Positions 45,416 to 53,520 of a stretch of DNA of 64,000 bases are shown one piece after another. Numbering within the stretch: the first letter of the stretch is position 1; every line of letters begins with the position of its first letter. Source of the stretch: Photobacterium indicum (GTDB lineage: Bacteria; Pseudomonadota; Gammaproteobacteria; Enterobacterales; Vibrionaceae); assembly GCF_003026215.1 (NCBI RefSeq), contig NZ_PYOC01000005.1:1-64000 (forward strand). Reading direction: 5' to 3'. Under the pieces are notes generated by a model that was given only the letters and a program-made list of their open reading frames with translations, made no database searches and was not told where the DNA came from. The position numbers were made by a program, and so were the translations under genes.

Positions 45416-46936
45416 GTGAAATCTAAAAATAGCACAATAGAAGGTGCAGATAACCCTTCGCGTCGTAATTTTCTAAAGATGGGAGGCGTAGCCGCTGCAG
45501 CAGTCACTGTCGGTGCATCGGCAGGCGCTGGTTTTGCTCTTGGCCGCGATCCCGATGCCAATGTGGGGTATGGCCGAACGGAAGCGGGTAAAGACATGTT
45601 CTTTAATCGTGAACCTTTCCGGGTTGATAGCGCGCCAACGTTAGAAGTGGCAGGTAAATTGGTACGTCCTGAGTGGAGTGATTTCTTATTTCACCGTACT
45701 GGCGTGCTTTCAACATTAATGAAAGATGGCTGGATACCCACGACCGATTGGAAAACAATTCCGGATGCACGAATAAGAGAGTATTACTCACGCTATCCAG
45801 AACGTTGGGATGATATGTACCAATCCTTTAGTGAAAAAGTGAAGCATGATCAAAATGTCGAGAAGCACCGTGATCAATTTGTCTTAGGTTGGGCCCATTC
45901 AGCTGCGTTTATGCGTGGGGTATACAGTGATTTCCCACCCAAGCCAAACGGCCATCCAGATGAAGTGGATTTTCAATGGGTAAAAAGGGAACAACAGGAA
46001 TTTAAATCGTCCCAACATGCCTCTGATTTGATCAAGAAAATGGCGTTTAAATTTGGTATGAGCATTGTCGGGATCACTAAAATGGATCCCAATTTTGTGT
46101 TTAAAAATACCATGCGTGGCATGCCTGAGTGGGATGAGTCGATTCCCAAGCACTGGAAAAATGTCATTGTTTTTGGTACGCCGATGAACTGGGATCCAAT
46201 GTATGCGGCGATTGGTTATTCTACTTCGTATGATGGTTATTTTAGAGCAAAAAATGCAGCTGGTTTGATGGCCGCTTATTTAGGTGAGCTTGGCTATGCT
46301 GCGCGACCACAATGGCCCGGTTCTGATTACGAGATCATTGTGCCACCACTTGCTATTCAAGCGGGTATGGGGGAAGCAGCGCGCAACGGTATTTTACTAA
46401 CGCCAGAGCTGGGGCCAAATATTCGATTAGCGGCGGTGATCACCGATCTTGATCTTGAAGCCGATAAACCTATCAATACTAAAGTTCAGCACTTTTGTGA
46501 AGAGTGTAAGATTTGTGCTGATTCGTGCCCAAGTGGATCGATTAGCCATGCCGATAAACCAGATGCAGTGGTTCGTGGTTATCGTAAGTTTGCCTTCAAC
46601 CAAGATGGCTGTTGGAAGTTATGGCGCCAAGGGCCAACTGAAACAGGGATGGGTTGCCGTGTGTGTATCGCAGTTTGTCCTTATACACGTAAAAACAACT
46701 GGATACACGCGTTGGTGAAAGAAGCGGATCCGCGAGACCCTACTGGTGCTACACGTAAAGCGCTGCTAGCGATGCAGCATAATTTCTTTTATTACCCCGA
46801 TGCAGAAGCGTATCACGGTGATTGGAATGGCGGGCGATTTGCTGGCTATCACCAGCCACCAGAATGGTTACGTAGTGAAAATTATTTAAAAGTCACCAAA
46901 ACTTGGGAATATGACGGAAACTGGGAGGGATTTTAA
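45416..46936 (+). CDS. rdhA: Reductive dehalogenase catalytic subunit (RdhA family)
   Basis: A 506-aa member of the corrinoid and Fe-S dependent reductive dehalogenases, which replace a halogen on an organic substrate with hydrogen. A Tat signal is visible (SRRNFLKMGG, R16-R17), so it is exported folded. The central cobalamin-fold region has AGMGEAARNG, LTPELGPNIRLAAVITDL. Two Fe-S motifs follow: C361-x2-C364-x2-C367-x3-C371-P and C399-x14-C414-x2-C417-x3-C421-P. Starts with GTG 45416 behind GGGGAG. It overlaps the rdhB start by one base (TAATG). Substrate cannot be predicted; QueG is excluded by the Tat signal and partner genes. Confidence 0.92.
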   Translation: MKSKNSTIEGADNPSRRNFLKMGGVAAAAVTVGASAGAGFALGRDPDANVGYGRTEAGKDMFFNREPFRVDSAPTLEVAGKLVRPEWSDFLFHRTGVLSTLMKDGWIPTTDWKTIPDARIREYYSRYPERWDDMYQSFSEKVKHDQNVEKHRDQFVLGWAHSAAFMRGVYSDFPPKPNGHPDEVDFQWVKREQQEFKSSQHASDLIKKMAFKFGMSIVGITKMDPNFVFKNTMRGMPEWDESIPKHWKNVIVFGTPMNWDPMYAAIGYSTSYDGYFRAKNAAGLMAAYLGELGYAARPQWPGSDYEIIVPPLAIQAGMGEAARNGILLTPELGPNIRLAAVITDLDLEADKPINTKVQHFCEECKICADSCPSGSISHADKPDAVVRGYRKFAFNQDGCWKLWRQGPTETGMGCRVCIAVCPYTRKNNWIHALVKEADPRDPTGATRKALLAMQHNFFYYPDAEAYHGDWNGGRFAGYHQPPEWLRSENYLKVTKTWEYDGNWEGF

Positions 46937-47262
46937 TGTTTCCACAATCAACGGTATTAGACCCGCTATTTTGGATGGGATTAGGCGCGCTGCAAATATT
47001 AGTGTTTGCTGGGGCAAATCAATGGGCTAAAGAATATCAGCTGGGAATGAAGCTGTGGAAATGGTGCTTAGTTGGTGGCTGGTGGTTCTCGATGATGCTG
47101 ACCATTGCTGGTGCATTTACCTTATTGGGTGAGAATGAAGGTTTAGCTGGCTGGTATTTACTCGGCTTTGCTGGAACGTTGCTAATCATTGTGGGTGCAT
47201 TGTTATTGCGGCTTTTGATTGCAATGAAACCGAAGGGTATAAGCATTAACATTAGTGAATAA
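46936..47262 (+). CDS. rdhB: RdhB-like membrane anchor for the reductive dehalogenase
   Basis: A 108-aa protein with three hydrophobic segments (about 9-27, 42-64 and 72-97), the size and layout of RdhB/PceB anchors that hold RdhA at the outer face of the cytoplasmic membrane. It starts in the rdhA stop codon (TAATG), showing tight coupling. RdhB proteins are poorly conserved, so the call rests mostly on size, topology and position. Confidence 0.82.
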   Translation: MFPQSTVLDPLFWMGLGALQILVFAGANQWAKEYQLGMKLWKWCLVGGWWFSMMLTIAGAFTLLGENEGLAGWYLLGFAGTLLIIVGALLLRLLIAMKPKGISINISE

Positions 47263-47266
47263 GGTA

Positions 47267-47295
47267 TATCCCCGTATTGTCATAATACGGGGATA
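47267..47295 (+). promoter_or_regulatory. Strong hairpin between rdhB and rdhC
   Basis: A perfect 12-bp stem (TATCCCCGTATT with its complement) closing a 5-base loop GTCAT. No T-run follows, so it is unlikely to be a simple terminator. The right arm contains the GGGGA that would be the ribosome site for rdhC (ATG 47303), so the hairpin may lower rdhC translation or protect the rdhAB message. Confidence 0.7.
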
Positions 47296-47302
47296 ATAAA
47301 AT

Positions 47303-48541
47303 ATGATGAAAAAAACGTCTTCGAAATCAAAAGTATTTGATAAGTTTATTAGTGTACTTTCAATATTACTGTTTGCTGTCTTTTGGTATTTAGGGGGGGA
47401 TCGGAGTCAACATAATCAACAGGCTCAATTATCCTATTTAACCCTTCAATCGGAGCTGCTTGAACCCGCAGGATCTAATACCTTCCAAGGTGTGGTGCGA
47501 AGTGATAATGAAAGTAACGTAGTTGAATGGATAAGTGTTGGAAGTGGTATTGGCTATGGCGGTGAAATGGTCGCTGGCATTAATATTTCACCCTCGGGCA
47601 CATTACAAGCACTGGCAATTATTGATTCAAAAGAGACTTCAACCTATTTAGACAAAGTCATGCAAAGTGGGGTTGTTGACCGAATTTTAGGTCAACCTAT
47701 TGATACCACCGTCACGTTTGATAGCGTGACGGGCGCAACCCTAACTTCAACTGCCTTAATGGATGCGGTTGAGCATGCTGCGAAGCCTGTTCGTGAGCAA
47801 ATCTACGGCTATACCTTGTCTGAGTCGAAAAGTATTTTTTCTTCGCTGCAGTGGTTAGACTTAGTCGCATTCGTCTTTTTTGGTGTCGCGGTGTGGGCTA
47901 GCAGAACCCGAAATAAAAAGAAAGTGATGATCAACTGGGTCGTGCTTATTATCTCAATGGGGGTATTCGGTTTTTATTCAGCAACGCTGTATACCGCATC
48001 CACAATGGGTATGGTGATTTCTGGTGCTTGGCTATATGGTCTCGCGAATTACACGCCTTTAATCTTGATCCTATTAAGCATCGTATACATATTGTATTAC
48101 AACCGAAATGTCTATTGTCAGAATATCTGTCCTTTCGGTGCGGTGCAGCAATGCCTAGCGAAGGTCGGTAATGCAAAATCCTCCACAATCAAAAACGAAT
48201 TTCTGTTGTGGTTCCCTCGCGTATTATTATTGACCACATTGTGCCTTGGCGCATATTTTCGTAATCCGGCCGCATTTTCTTATGAGCCGTTTGGTATTAT
48301 GTTTGGCATGATTGGGACGATGTACCTTTTTGTTCTGACAATTGTTATTTTGTTAACATCATTGGTGGTTCGTCGACCGTGGTGTCAGACGTTATGCCCA
48401 ATTAATGCGATGACTGACTTTTTGACGTTCAATAAATCATGGTTTAAACAGGTACAAAAAAAACGAGCAAAACAACACCGTCAACAACGAAAGCAAGCTG
48501 AAGATGGTCAATGCCAGAGCAAGACTGGAGGACGTGAGTAA
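47303..48541 (+). CDS. rdhC: RdhC/NosR-like flavin and Fe-S membrane protein
   Basis: A 412-aa membrane protein. After one N-terminal helix comes a periplasmic FMN-binding domain with the covalent flavin motif DSVTGATLTS (140-149), then several helices and two cytoplasmic cysteine motifs: C272-QNI-C276-P followed by a third Cys (NVYCQNICPFGAVQQC) and C361-QTL-C365-P. This layout equals NosR/NirI/RdhC proteins, which are thought to pass electrons across the membrane, here probably from quinol to RdhA. It ends in a basic tail (KKRAKQHRQQRKQ). The next gene starts inside its stop codon region (TAATG). Confidence 0.88.
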   Translation: MMKKTSSKSKVFDKFISVLSILLFAVFWYLGGDRSQHNQQAQLSYLTLQSELLEPAGSNTFQGVVRSDNESNVVEWISVGSGIGYGGEMVAGINISPSGTLQALAIIDSKETSTYLDKVMQSGVVDRILGQPIDTTVTFDSVTGATLTSTALMDAVEHAAKPVREQIYGYTLSESKSIFSSLQWLDLVAFVFFGVAVWASRTRNKKKVMINWVVLIISMGVFGFYSATLYTASTMGMVISGAWLYGLANYTPLILILLSIVYILYYNRNVYCQNICPFGAVQQCLAKVGNAKSSTIKNEFLLWFPRVLLLTTLCLGAYFRNPAAFSYEPFGIMFGMIGTMYLFVLTIVILLTSLVVRRPWCQTLCPINAMTDFLTFNKSWFKQVQKKRAKQHRQQRKQAEDGQCQSKTGGRE

Positions 48542-48750
48542 TGAGAAAAACCCTGACTTTTGTTTTTTACTGCGTTTCAACGGTATTGATTATTGCCCAC
48601 TTGTGGGGCAGCTTTGTGACTCAAAATTCCTTTGCCAAGCAAAATAAGCCGCTGTACCTTTTCAGTATTGAGGTGGAAACAACCATCGAACCTGATATCG
48701 AGATTGATTACCAAAAAGTCGCAGCAGAGTTATCAGAACTGAACTATTAA
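48541..48750 (+). CDS. Small membrane-anchored protein of the rdh operon, 69 aa
   Basis: One N-terminal hydrophobic segment (LTFVFYCVSTVLIIAHLWG) and an acidic C-terminal half with many Glu and Asp residues (VETTIEPDIEIDYQ). It overlaps the rdhC stop by one base (TAATG), so it is clearly part of the operon. No family is recognised. It could be a small subunit or assembly factor of the electron-transfer complex. Confidence 0.75.
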   Translation: MRKTLTFVFYCVSTVLIIAHLWGSFVTQNSFAKQNKPLYLFSIEVETTIEPDIEIDYQKVAAELSELNY

Positions 48751-48807
48751 GATATTGATGACATTAAGAAGGATACCGAAGAGGCGTGCTTTGTCTCTTT
48801 TATTAGG

Positions 48808-49698
48808 GTGAACGTGATAAATAAAGATATTCCCGCAGTATTGCTCAACGATGTGAGTGTTAATTTAGAGCTCTCTTTTAACACTATCGCGACGTTCTAC
48901 CAGCAACGAGATCTTCTCTATATCGGTAAACCACACCGTTTACGGTTTAGCGCCTTGATCTATATAACTCAGGGGGAGGGCTATCATTTTGTTGATTACA
49001 AAAGGTATCAACTAAAACCAGGTACACTGCTCACTTTGGGGAAACATCAAGTTCATCATTTTTCTGAACATTGCAGCGTAGAAGGGTACGTCATTTCTTT
49101 TAGTAATGACTTTTTACACTCGGGGGGTGACGATCCTTACCAAGAAGTAATGGCAACTGCGGTTGAAGAAGTTAATTGCATTACTGAAACAGCAAATAAT
49201 CTAGGTGGTTTATTTGACCAAATTGGCCAAGAGTACCACCGTGAAGGTAGTAGCTATAAAGATGAAATTATTCGAAATTTAATGCGTGCTCTTATGCTAA
49301 AAGAAATAGTACCTAACTATCAAGCGTTGTGTAATAACACCAACCTGTGTCAAAAGAATATTAATTATCACGCATTAAAAAAGTATATCGAAAAAGTCTT
49401 TAGTCAACGTCCTTCCGTCGGGGAGGTGGCAAAAATAATGGGTAAAAGTATCAAACAGCTTGATAAGATTGCGAAAGATTATTCAGGTCGCAGTGTTAAA
49501 GAGTTAATTGATGATAGAGTCTTGCTTGAGGCAAAACGCTTGTTGGCCTTTAGCCAGTATTCGATACTGGATATCTCGCTGCAGCTCGGATTTAAAGAGG
49601 CAACGAATATGACCAAATTTTTCAGACGCCATACCAGTTTGACGCCGAAAGATTTTAGAGACCTCTGTCGAACCAATGTTGCAAAAAGGGTTAGCTAA
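48808..49698 (+). CDS. AraC-family regulator, probable controller of the rdh operon
   Basis: A 296-aa protein with an N-terminal cupin-like sensor (LIYITQGEGYHFVDYKRYQLKPGT region, about 50-105) and a C-terminal double helix-turn-helix (about 190-290; second HTH ILDISLQLGFKEATNMTKFFRRHT in parts, ending TPKDFR). The frame opens at GTG 48808; GTG 48814 fits the AGGG ribosome site better. It lies 57 bases after the small membrane protein in the same direction, so it may be co-transcribed and sense the halogenated substrate. Inferred from position. Confidence 0.84.
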   Translation: MNVINKDIPAVLLNDVSVNLELSFNTIATFYQQRDLLYIGKPHRLRFSALIYITQGEGYHFVDYKRYQLKPGTLLTLGKHQVHHFSEHCSVEGYVISFSNDFLHSGGDDPYQEVMATAVEEVNCITETANNLGGLFDQIGQEYHREGSSYKDEIIRNLMRALMLKEIVPNYQALCNNTNLCQKNINYHALKKYIEKVFSQRPSVGEVAKIMGKSIKQLDKIAKDYSGRSVKELIDDRVLLEAKRLLAFSQYSILDISLQLGFKEATNMTKFFRRHTSLTPKDFRDLCRTNVAKRVS

Positions 49699-49786
49699 CC
49701 AGTGGTATAGATGAAAATCAAGAACGGTCAGCATCGACCATAAGTACAGGGTTTATCGAATAACTTGTCTTAGCTTAAATACATGC

Positions 49787-49860
49787 AAAAAAGCCGCTAT
49801 ATTGTTAGCGACTTTTTACGTTTGGAGTTTGCCTGTAAGGTAGGAGTTTACTCCAAATCA
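49787..49860 (+). repeat. Diverged copy of the tRNA-linked repeat module
   Basis: AAAAAAGCCGCTATATTGTTAGCGACTTTTTACG matches the type B terminator of the tRNA-Ser loci with a few changes (first 20 bases compared directly), and the bases after it (GTTTGGAGTTTGCC, GTAAGGTAGGAG, CTCCAAATC) resemble degraded module and tRNA-tail sequence. There is no tRNA nearby. It may still terminate the rdh-araC transcript. Confidence 0.6.
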
Positions 49861-49863
49861 GTT

Positions 49864-50931
49864 TTACTCTGAGCCCTTCGTCACTTCCTGCTTGTATTGC
49901 CACTTATCTAAAATAAACGACACCACAATCATATAAATACTTGCCATCATTATCTGTGCGATACGCATGTAAAAGTTATCGTCCATCAACTTGCTGTCGG
50001 ACGCGATAGTTGAGCCAAGTAAAACCAGTAATGCCGACATTACGCCAGCCCAGATAGGGGCTTTGGCGGGTTCGTTGAAGATTTTTGTACCTAATACCAA
50101 ACCAATAAGCGTAATAAGGCTGAGCAGGAATAAGAAATGCGGCACCATAACAAGTAACTCGTAATACACAATCGCCACTAAGCCACCGATTATATTAGTC
50201 AGTAGCAGAAACATGCTCACTTTTATACTTTTCTGCCCCGCGGTCTGCAATGATAAAAGACCAATGAATGCCATGGTGAGTATTGCACCAGTTATTTGGA
50301 AATAATAAAAATAGGCGATAATGGGAAAAGAAATGGTTAAGGCTTTTAAGGATTCGAATACACGTTGGTCATGTGTTAGCGAGGGAGCGGGTTGTACTTG
50401 CTCTTTGTTAATAGGGGCTATATCAGGTAATACGAGGTGAAGTAAGCCAAACAGCAATACAGCGACCACTCCAGACGTAGCTAATCCCACACCTATGTAA
50501 ACAGCCAAACCTGGTGATATTATGCCCATGAAAGGTAGTAGCATTACCGCGATCATTAAAATGGTCGCGAAAAAATTCCACTGTGGATCCATGAATAGGT
50601 AATAGGCTGTGAACATCAGTAAGCTCAGTAGCAATAACAAAGGCAACGGATACTGAGTGATGCCAGCGCTGACAGATAAGCCAATGAGTACGGTTACCGT
50701 CATTGCTAAGAGTAATTGACTGATTGTATGAGAGGTTGGCTTTTGGTGATCAACTAGAAATTTAGCGAGAAAGACAGGCGCAACAAAAGACAGCCCCCAC
50801 CCAATGCCGAATGCCAAAGCACACGCGGCAACAAGCCCTATAACGTAACGAAAAATACGACGTTGAACTATGGCTTGTTCCGTGGGAGGAGTGTATATGT
50901 CAGCAACTAGTTCATGGCTGTTATCGGACAT
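49864..50931 (-). CDS. DUF2955/FUSC-like membrane protein, efflux partner
   Basis: A 355-aa protein with about ten hydrophobic segments in two halves separated by a cytoplasmic loop (IAPINKEQVQPAPSLTHDQR). It resembles the DUF2955 family, related to the FUSC/AaeB aromatic-acid efflux proteins. Its start overlaps the end of an HlyD-type adaptor gene by 11 bases, so the two form a pump. No outer-membrane channel gene is present and a TolC from elsewhere would be needed. Substrate unknown. Confidence 0.78.
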   Translation of the reverse strand: MSDNSHELVADIYTPPTEQAIVQRRIFRYVIGLVAACALAFGIGWGLSFVAPVFLAKFLVDHQKPTSHTISQLLLAMTVTVLIGLSVSAGITQYPLPLLLLLSLLMFTAYYLFMDPQWNFFATILMIAVMLLPFMGIISPGLAVYIGVGLATSGVVAVLLFGLLHLVLPDIAPINKEQVQPAPSLTHDQRVFESLKALTISFPIIAYFYYFQITGAILTMAFIGLLSLQTAGQKSIKVSMFLLLTNIIGGLVAIVYYELLVMVPHFLFLLSLITLIGLVLGTKIFNEPAKAPIWAGVMSALLVLLGSTIASDSKLMDDNFYMRIAQIMMASIYMIVVSFILDKWQYKQEVTKGSE

Positions 50932-52093
50932 AAGATAACCAGCTCATTATACGAATCCATACTCGACCAAACGTATTCATGACTGAAGATTGTTCGGTAT
51001 ATACGATGATGTCGGCTTGTCCGCCCACTCGACGGAAGCCTCGGGCTGTTTCATCGTCAAATCGAATCGTCACTGGAAAACGCTGGGTCTGTCGTAGCCA
51101 ACCGGTTTGAGATGTAACAGCCGCGAGTTTGCCTGCTTGTTCATTTTCACCCCAGCTGATCCCCCAATCAATTCCTGCTATTTTCCCCGCAAAAACATGA
51201 CCGGGAGCATAATCCAAAACGATATCGACGCTATCGCCAATTTTTATGTTTCCAATACTATTTTCACGAAAATAGGCATCAATCCAAACGTCTTCACCAG
51301 AAACAAAAGTGAATAAAGGTTGGCCTGCTTGGGCGTAAAAACCTTCATCTAAACGGAAGTTTGTTACGCCACCAATCGCTGGCGCTCTAATAACCGTACG
51401 GTCTAAATCAAGTTGTGCTTTTTGTAATTTTAATAATGCTGATTTTACTTCGCTATTGTCATTACCGGTTGAGCCAAGCTGTTTTTTTGCTTGTTCTATA
51501 CCAGCTTGCGCGGCTTCTACTTGTGCTTTAGCACTGGCAAGTGAAGCGCGTGTTTTATCAGCATCAGATTTCGAAACAATACCTTTTTTTTCCATGGTCA
51601 AAATACGTGTGGCTTGTGCACGTAAGTGGGCTTGATTAGCTAATGCATCGGTTAATTTGGCTTGGGCTGAAGCAATAGATGCTGTTTGTACACCAACACT
51701 TTTCCCTGCATTGACTAACCCTTGCTCTGCTTCTTGAATTGCTAGTTCATAATCAGCAGAATCAATTTTCACCAAAATATCGCCAGGGTTAACAATTTCG
51801 TTGGGTTCTACCGCGACTTCGGCCAACCGACCTGAGACTAAAGGTGTCATGGGAATAACAAATCCACGAACACGTGCCATATCTGTAGAGGGAATAATAC
51901 GATCGGCGGCAATATAGAAAATGAATAAGCCAATACATAAAGTGAATACAAACGTTGTTAAACGCTTCACTTTATTGGGAGGGGATTTCTCTTTTTTGGT
52001 ACGAACTTTTTTTATACGTTTGGGTTTTTCTGATTTTGAGGCGATCCTTTCCCTTGGCTCGACCTGCACTTTAGGCATGTTCTCGTCAGACAT
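50921..52093 (-). CDS. HlyD/EmrA-family membrane fusion protein
   Basis: A 390-aa periplasmic adaptor with a basic cytoplasmic N-terminus (about 1-45), one membrane helix (FVFTLCIGLFIFYIAA), a lipoyl half-motif (VSGRLAEVAVEPNEIVNPGDILVKID), a long coiled coil rich in Ala and Gln (about 120-215), the second lipoyl half (VIRAPAIGGVTNFRLDEGFYAQAGQPL) and a beta-barrel. It should link the DUF2955 inner-membrane partner to an outer-membrane channel. GGAG lies before the ATG on the minus strand. Confidence 0.88.
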   Translation of the reverse strand: MSDENMPKVQVEPRERIASKSEKPKRIKKVRTKKEKSPPNKVKRLTTFVFTLCIGLFIFYIAADRIIPSTDMARVRGFVIPMTPLVSGRLAEVAVEPNEIVNPGDILVKIDSADYELAIQEAEQGLVNAGKSVGVQTASIASAQAKLTDALANQAHLRAQATRILTMEKKGIVSKSDADKTRASLASAKAQVEAAQAGIEQAKKQLGSTGNDNSEVKSALLKLQKAQLDLDRTVIRAPAIGGVTNFRLDEGFYAQAGQPLFTFVSGEDVWIDAYFRENSIGNIKIGDSVDIVLDYAPGHVFAGKIAGIDWGISWGENEQAGKLAAVTSQTGWLRQTQRFPVTIRFDDETARGFRRVGGQADIIVYTEQSSVMNTFGRVWIRIMSWLSYVR

Positions 52094-52316
52094 CTCTCAC
52101 TCCATTCCGTTAAGTGTCATCTTATGCTTTAGTAAGCATAGTGGAATAAAGAAAACAATGAATGGTTAATAGATTGATTCATGATAGAAAATACAGAGTT
52201 AGACATTTTCTAATAATGGTTAAAATTGATTAGTTTGAGAGGGTAAAGAAGAATAAAAGCGAAGGTTCAATACTATTGTGAGTCACGACCTTCACTTTTA
52301 TGTAATCAATTCATAC

Positions 52317-53135
52317 TTAAGCGTTAAGGATAAATTTGTCTATTGCGGTAGCAACACCATCGTCATTGTTACTGTCAGTAATATAATTCGCAATCGCTTT
52401 GGTATCGTCGGTTGCGTTACCCATGGCAATACCAAGCCCTGCATATTCCAACATGTGATGATCATTTCCCGCATCGCCCATGCTAATGACTTCACTCGCA
52501 TCAATGCCTAAATGCTCTGCCAGCGCTTTTACGCCTGCACCTTTATTGCTGTTCTTGTTCATAAACTCTAAGAAAAATGGTGCACTTTGTACGATGGTGT
52601 ATTGATCGTATAGTGCTGCAGGTAATTGAGCGATAGCTTTTGATAATAGCTCTGGCTCATCAATCATCATCACTTTTAAGATTTCTTCGTTATTATCTAA
52701 TTCAGCGAAATCAATTTCAGTAATATCAAGACCGTTGATGGTCGCTTCATGTTGGGTGTAGTGGTTGTTTTCTGGAGTGATTAAACCTTGGCGGCGAGAA
52801 AATCCGTGTACGTGAACACCAAAATCATGGCTTAGGCTAGCGATGTTTTTTGCATCACTGCCTAGTAATAACTGGCTGCGAATAACACTTTGGCTTTCTA
52901 CACGTTGAACTAATGAACCGTTGTAGCATAAAACGTAATCGTCGTTGCTGGTCATGCCTAATTCATTGAGCGCATCGGTCATTCCTTCTAGCGGACGGCC
53001 AGACGCTAATACCACCACTACGCCTTTTTCACGTGCTGCCGCGATGGTTTGTTTTGTTTTTTCAGAAATCTTCCCCTGACTATTAAGTAGGGTGCCATCC
53101 ATATCTAATGCAACCAGTTTATACATGTTATTCAT
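52317..53135 (-). CDS. yidA: HAD-superfamily Cof-type phosphatase, YidA-like
   Basis: A 272-aa phosphatase with HAD motifs: DMDGTLL near residue 11 (nucleophile Asp), ASGRP, a lysine in NKGAGVKALAEHLG and the acidic GDAGNDHHMLEYAG. The C2-type cap domain and length fit E. coli YidA, a sugar-phosphate phosphatase. ATG 53126 (MYKLVALD) is a possible alternative to ATG 53135. It stands alone. Confidence 0.88.
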   Translation of the reverse strand: MNNMYKLVALDMDGTLLNSQGKISEKTKQTIAAAREKGVVVVLASGRPLEGMTDALNELGMTSNDDYVLCYNGSLVQRVESQSVIRSQLLLGSDAKNIASLSHDFGVHVHGFSRRQGLITPENNHYTQHEATINGLDITEIDFAELDNNEEILKVMMIDEPELLSKAIAQLPAALYDQYTIVQSAPFFLEFMNKNSNKGAGVKALAEHLGIDASEVISMGDAGNDHHMLEYAGLGIAMGNATDDTKAIANYITDSNNDDGVATAIDKFILNA

Positions 53136-53520
53136 CCACAGTAAGAAAATACTAATGAGCCTATTCTAATCAAAAAATGTGACAGACTCGACAAATAATG
53201 AGTTTGTTTTTGTAACATTTAGATTGTCACTCACTCGCTTGTTGAATGACTGAGCTTTAGCCGTGAATTTACATATGCTTTCTGTCAATACGGCTGATTA
53301 TGGCGGGGCTAAAGTGGATATTATTAATAACTGTAAATATTACAGCACTAAACATTTTTTTGTTGCTTTCTTGTGAAATGGTGCGCTAATTCACTGGTTT
53401 TTTCAAATTTATCGCCAATAATTGGTTAGATGACAAAATATGTTTGATGCAATTTGATTGTATTCATGTAAGCTATTGAAAGGTTTGTAAGGAATGAAAC
53501 CCTTAAATAAGGATATTTTT
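53136..53520. other. Divergent regulatory spacer between yidA and proX
   Basis: About 385 AT-rich bases holding promoters for yidA (minus) and the betaine transporter (plus). A CTGTAA-ATA-TTACAG palindrome lies at 53331-53345; no known regulator can be assigned to it. AAGGA at 53508-53512 is the ribosome site for ATG 53521. Confidence 0.5.

Noticed and set aside
45416..46936. RdhA as the tRNA enzyme QueG.
   Set aside because: A Tat signal, anchor gene and RdhC partner are present, unlike the cytoplasmic QueG.
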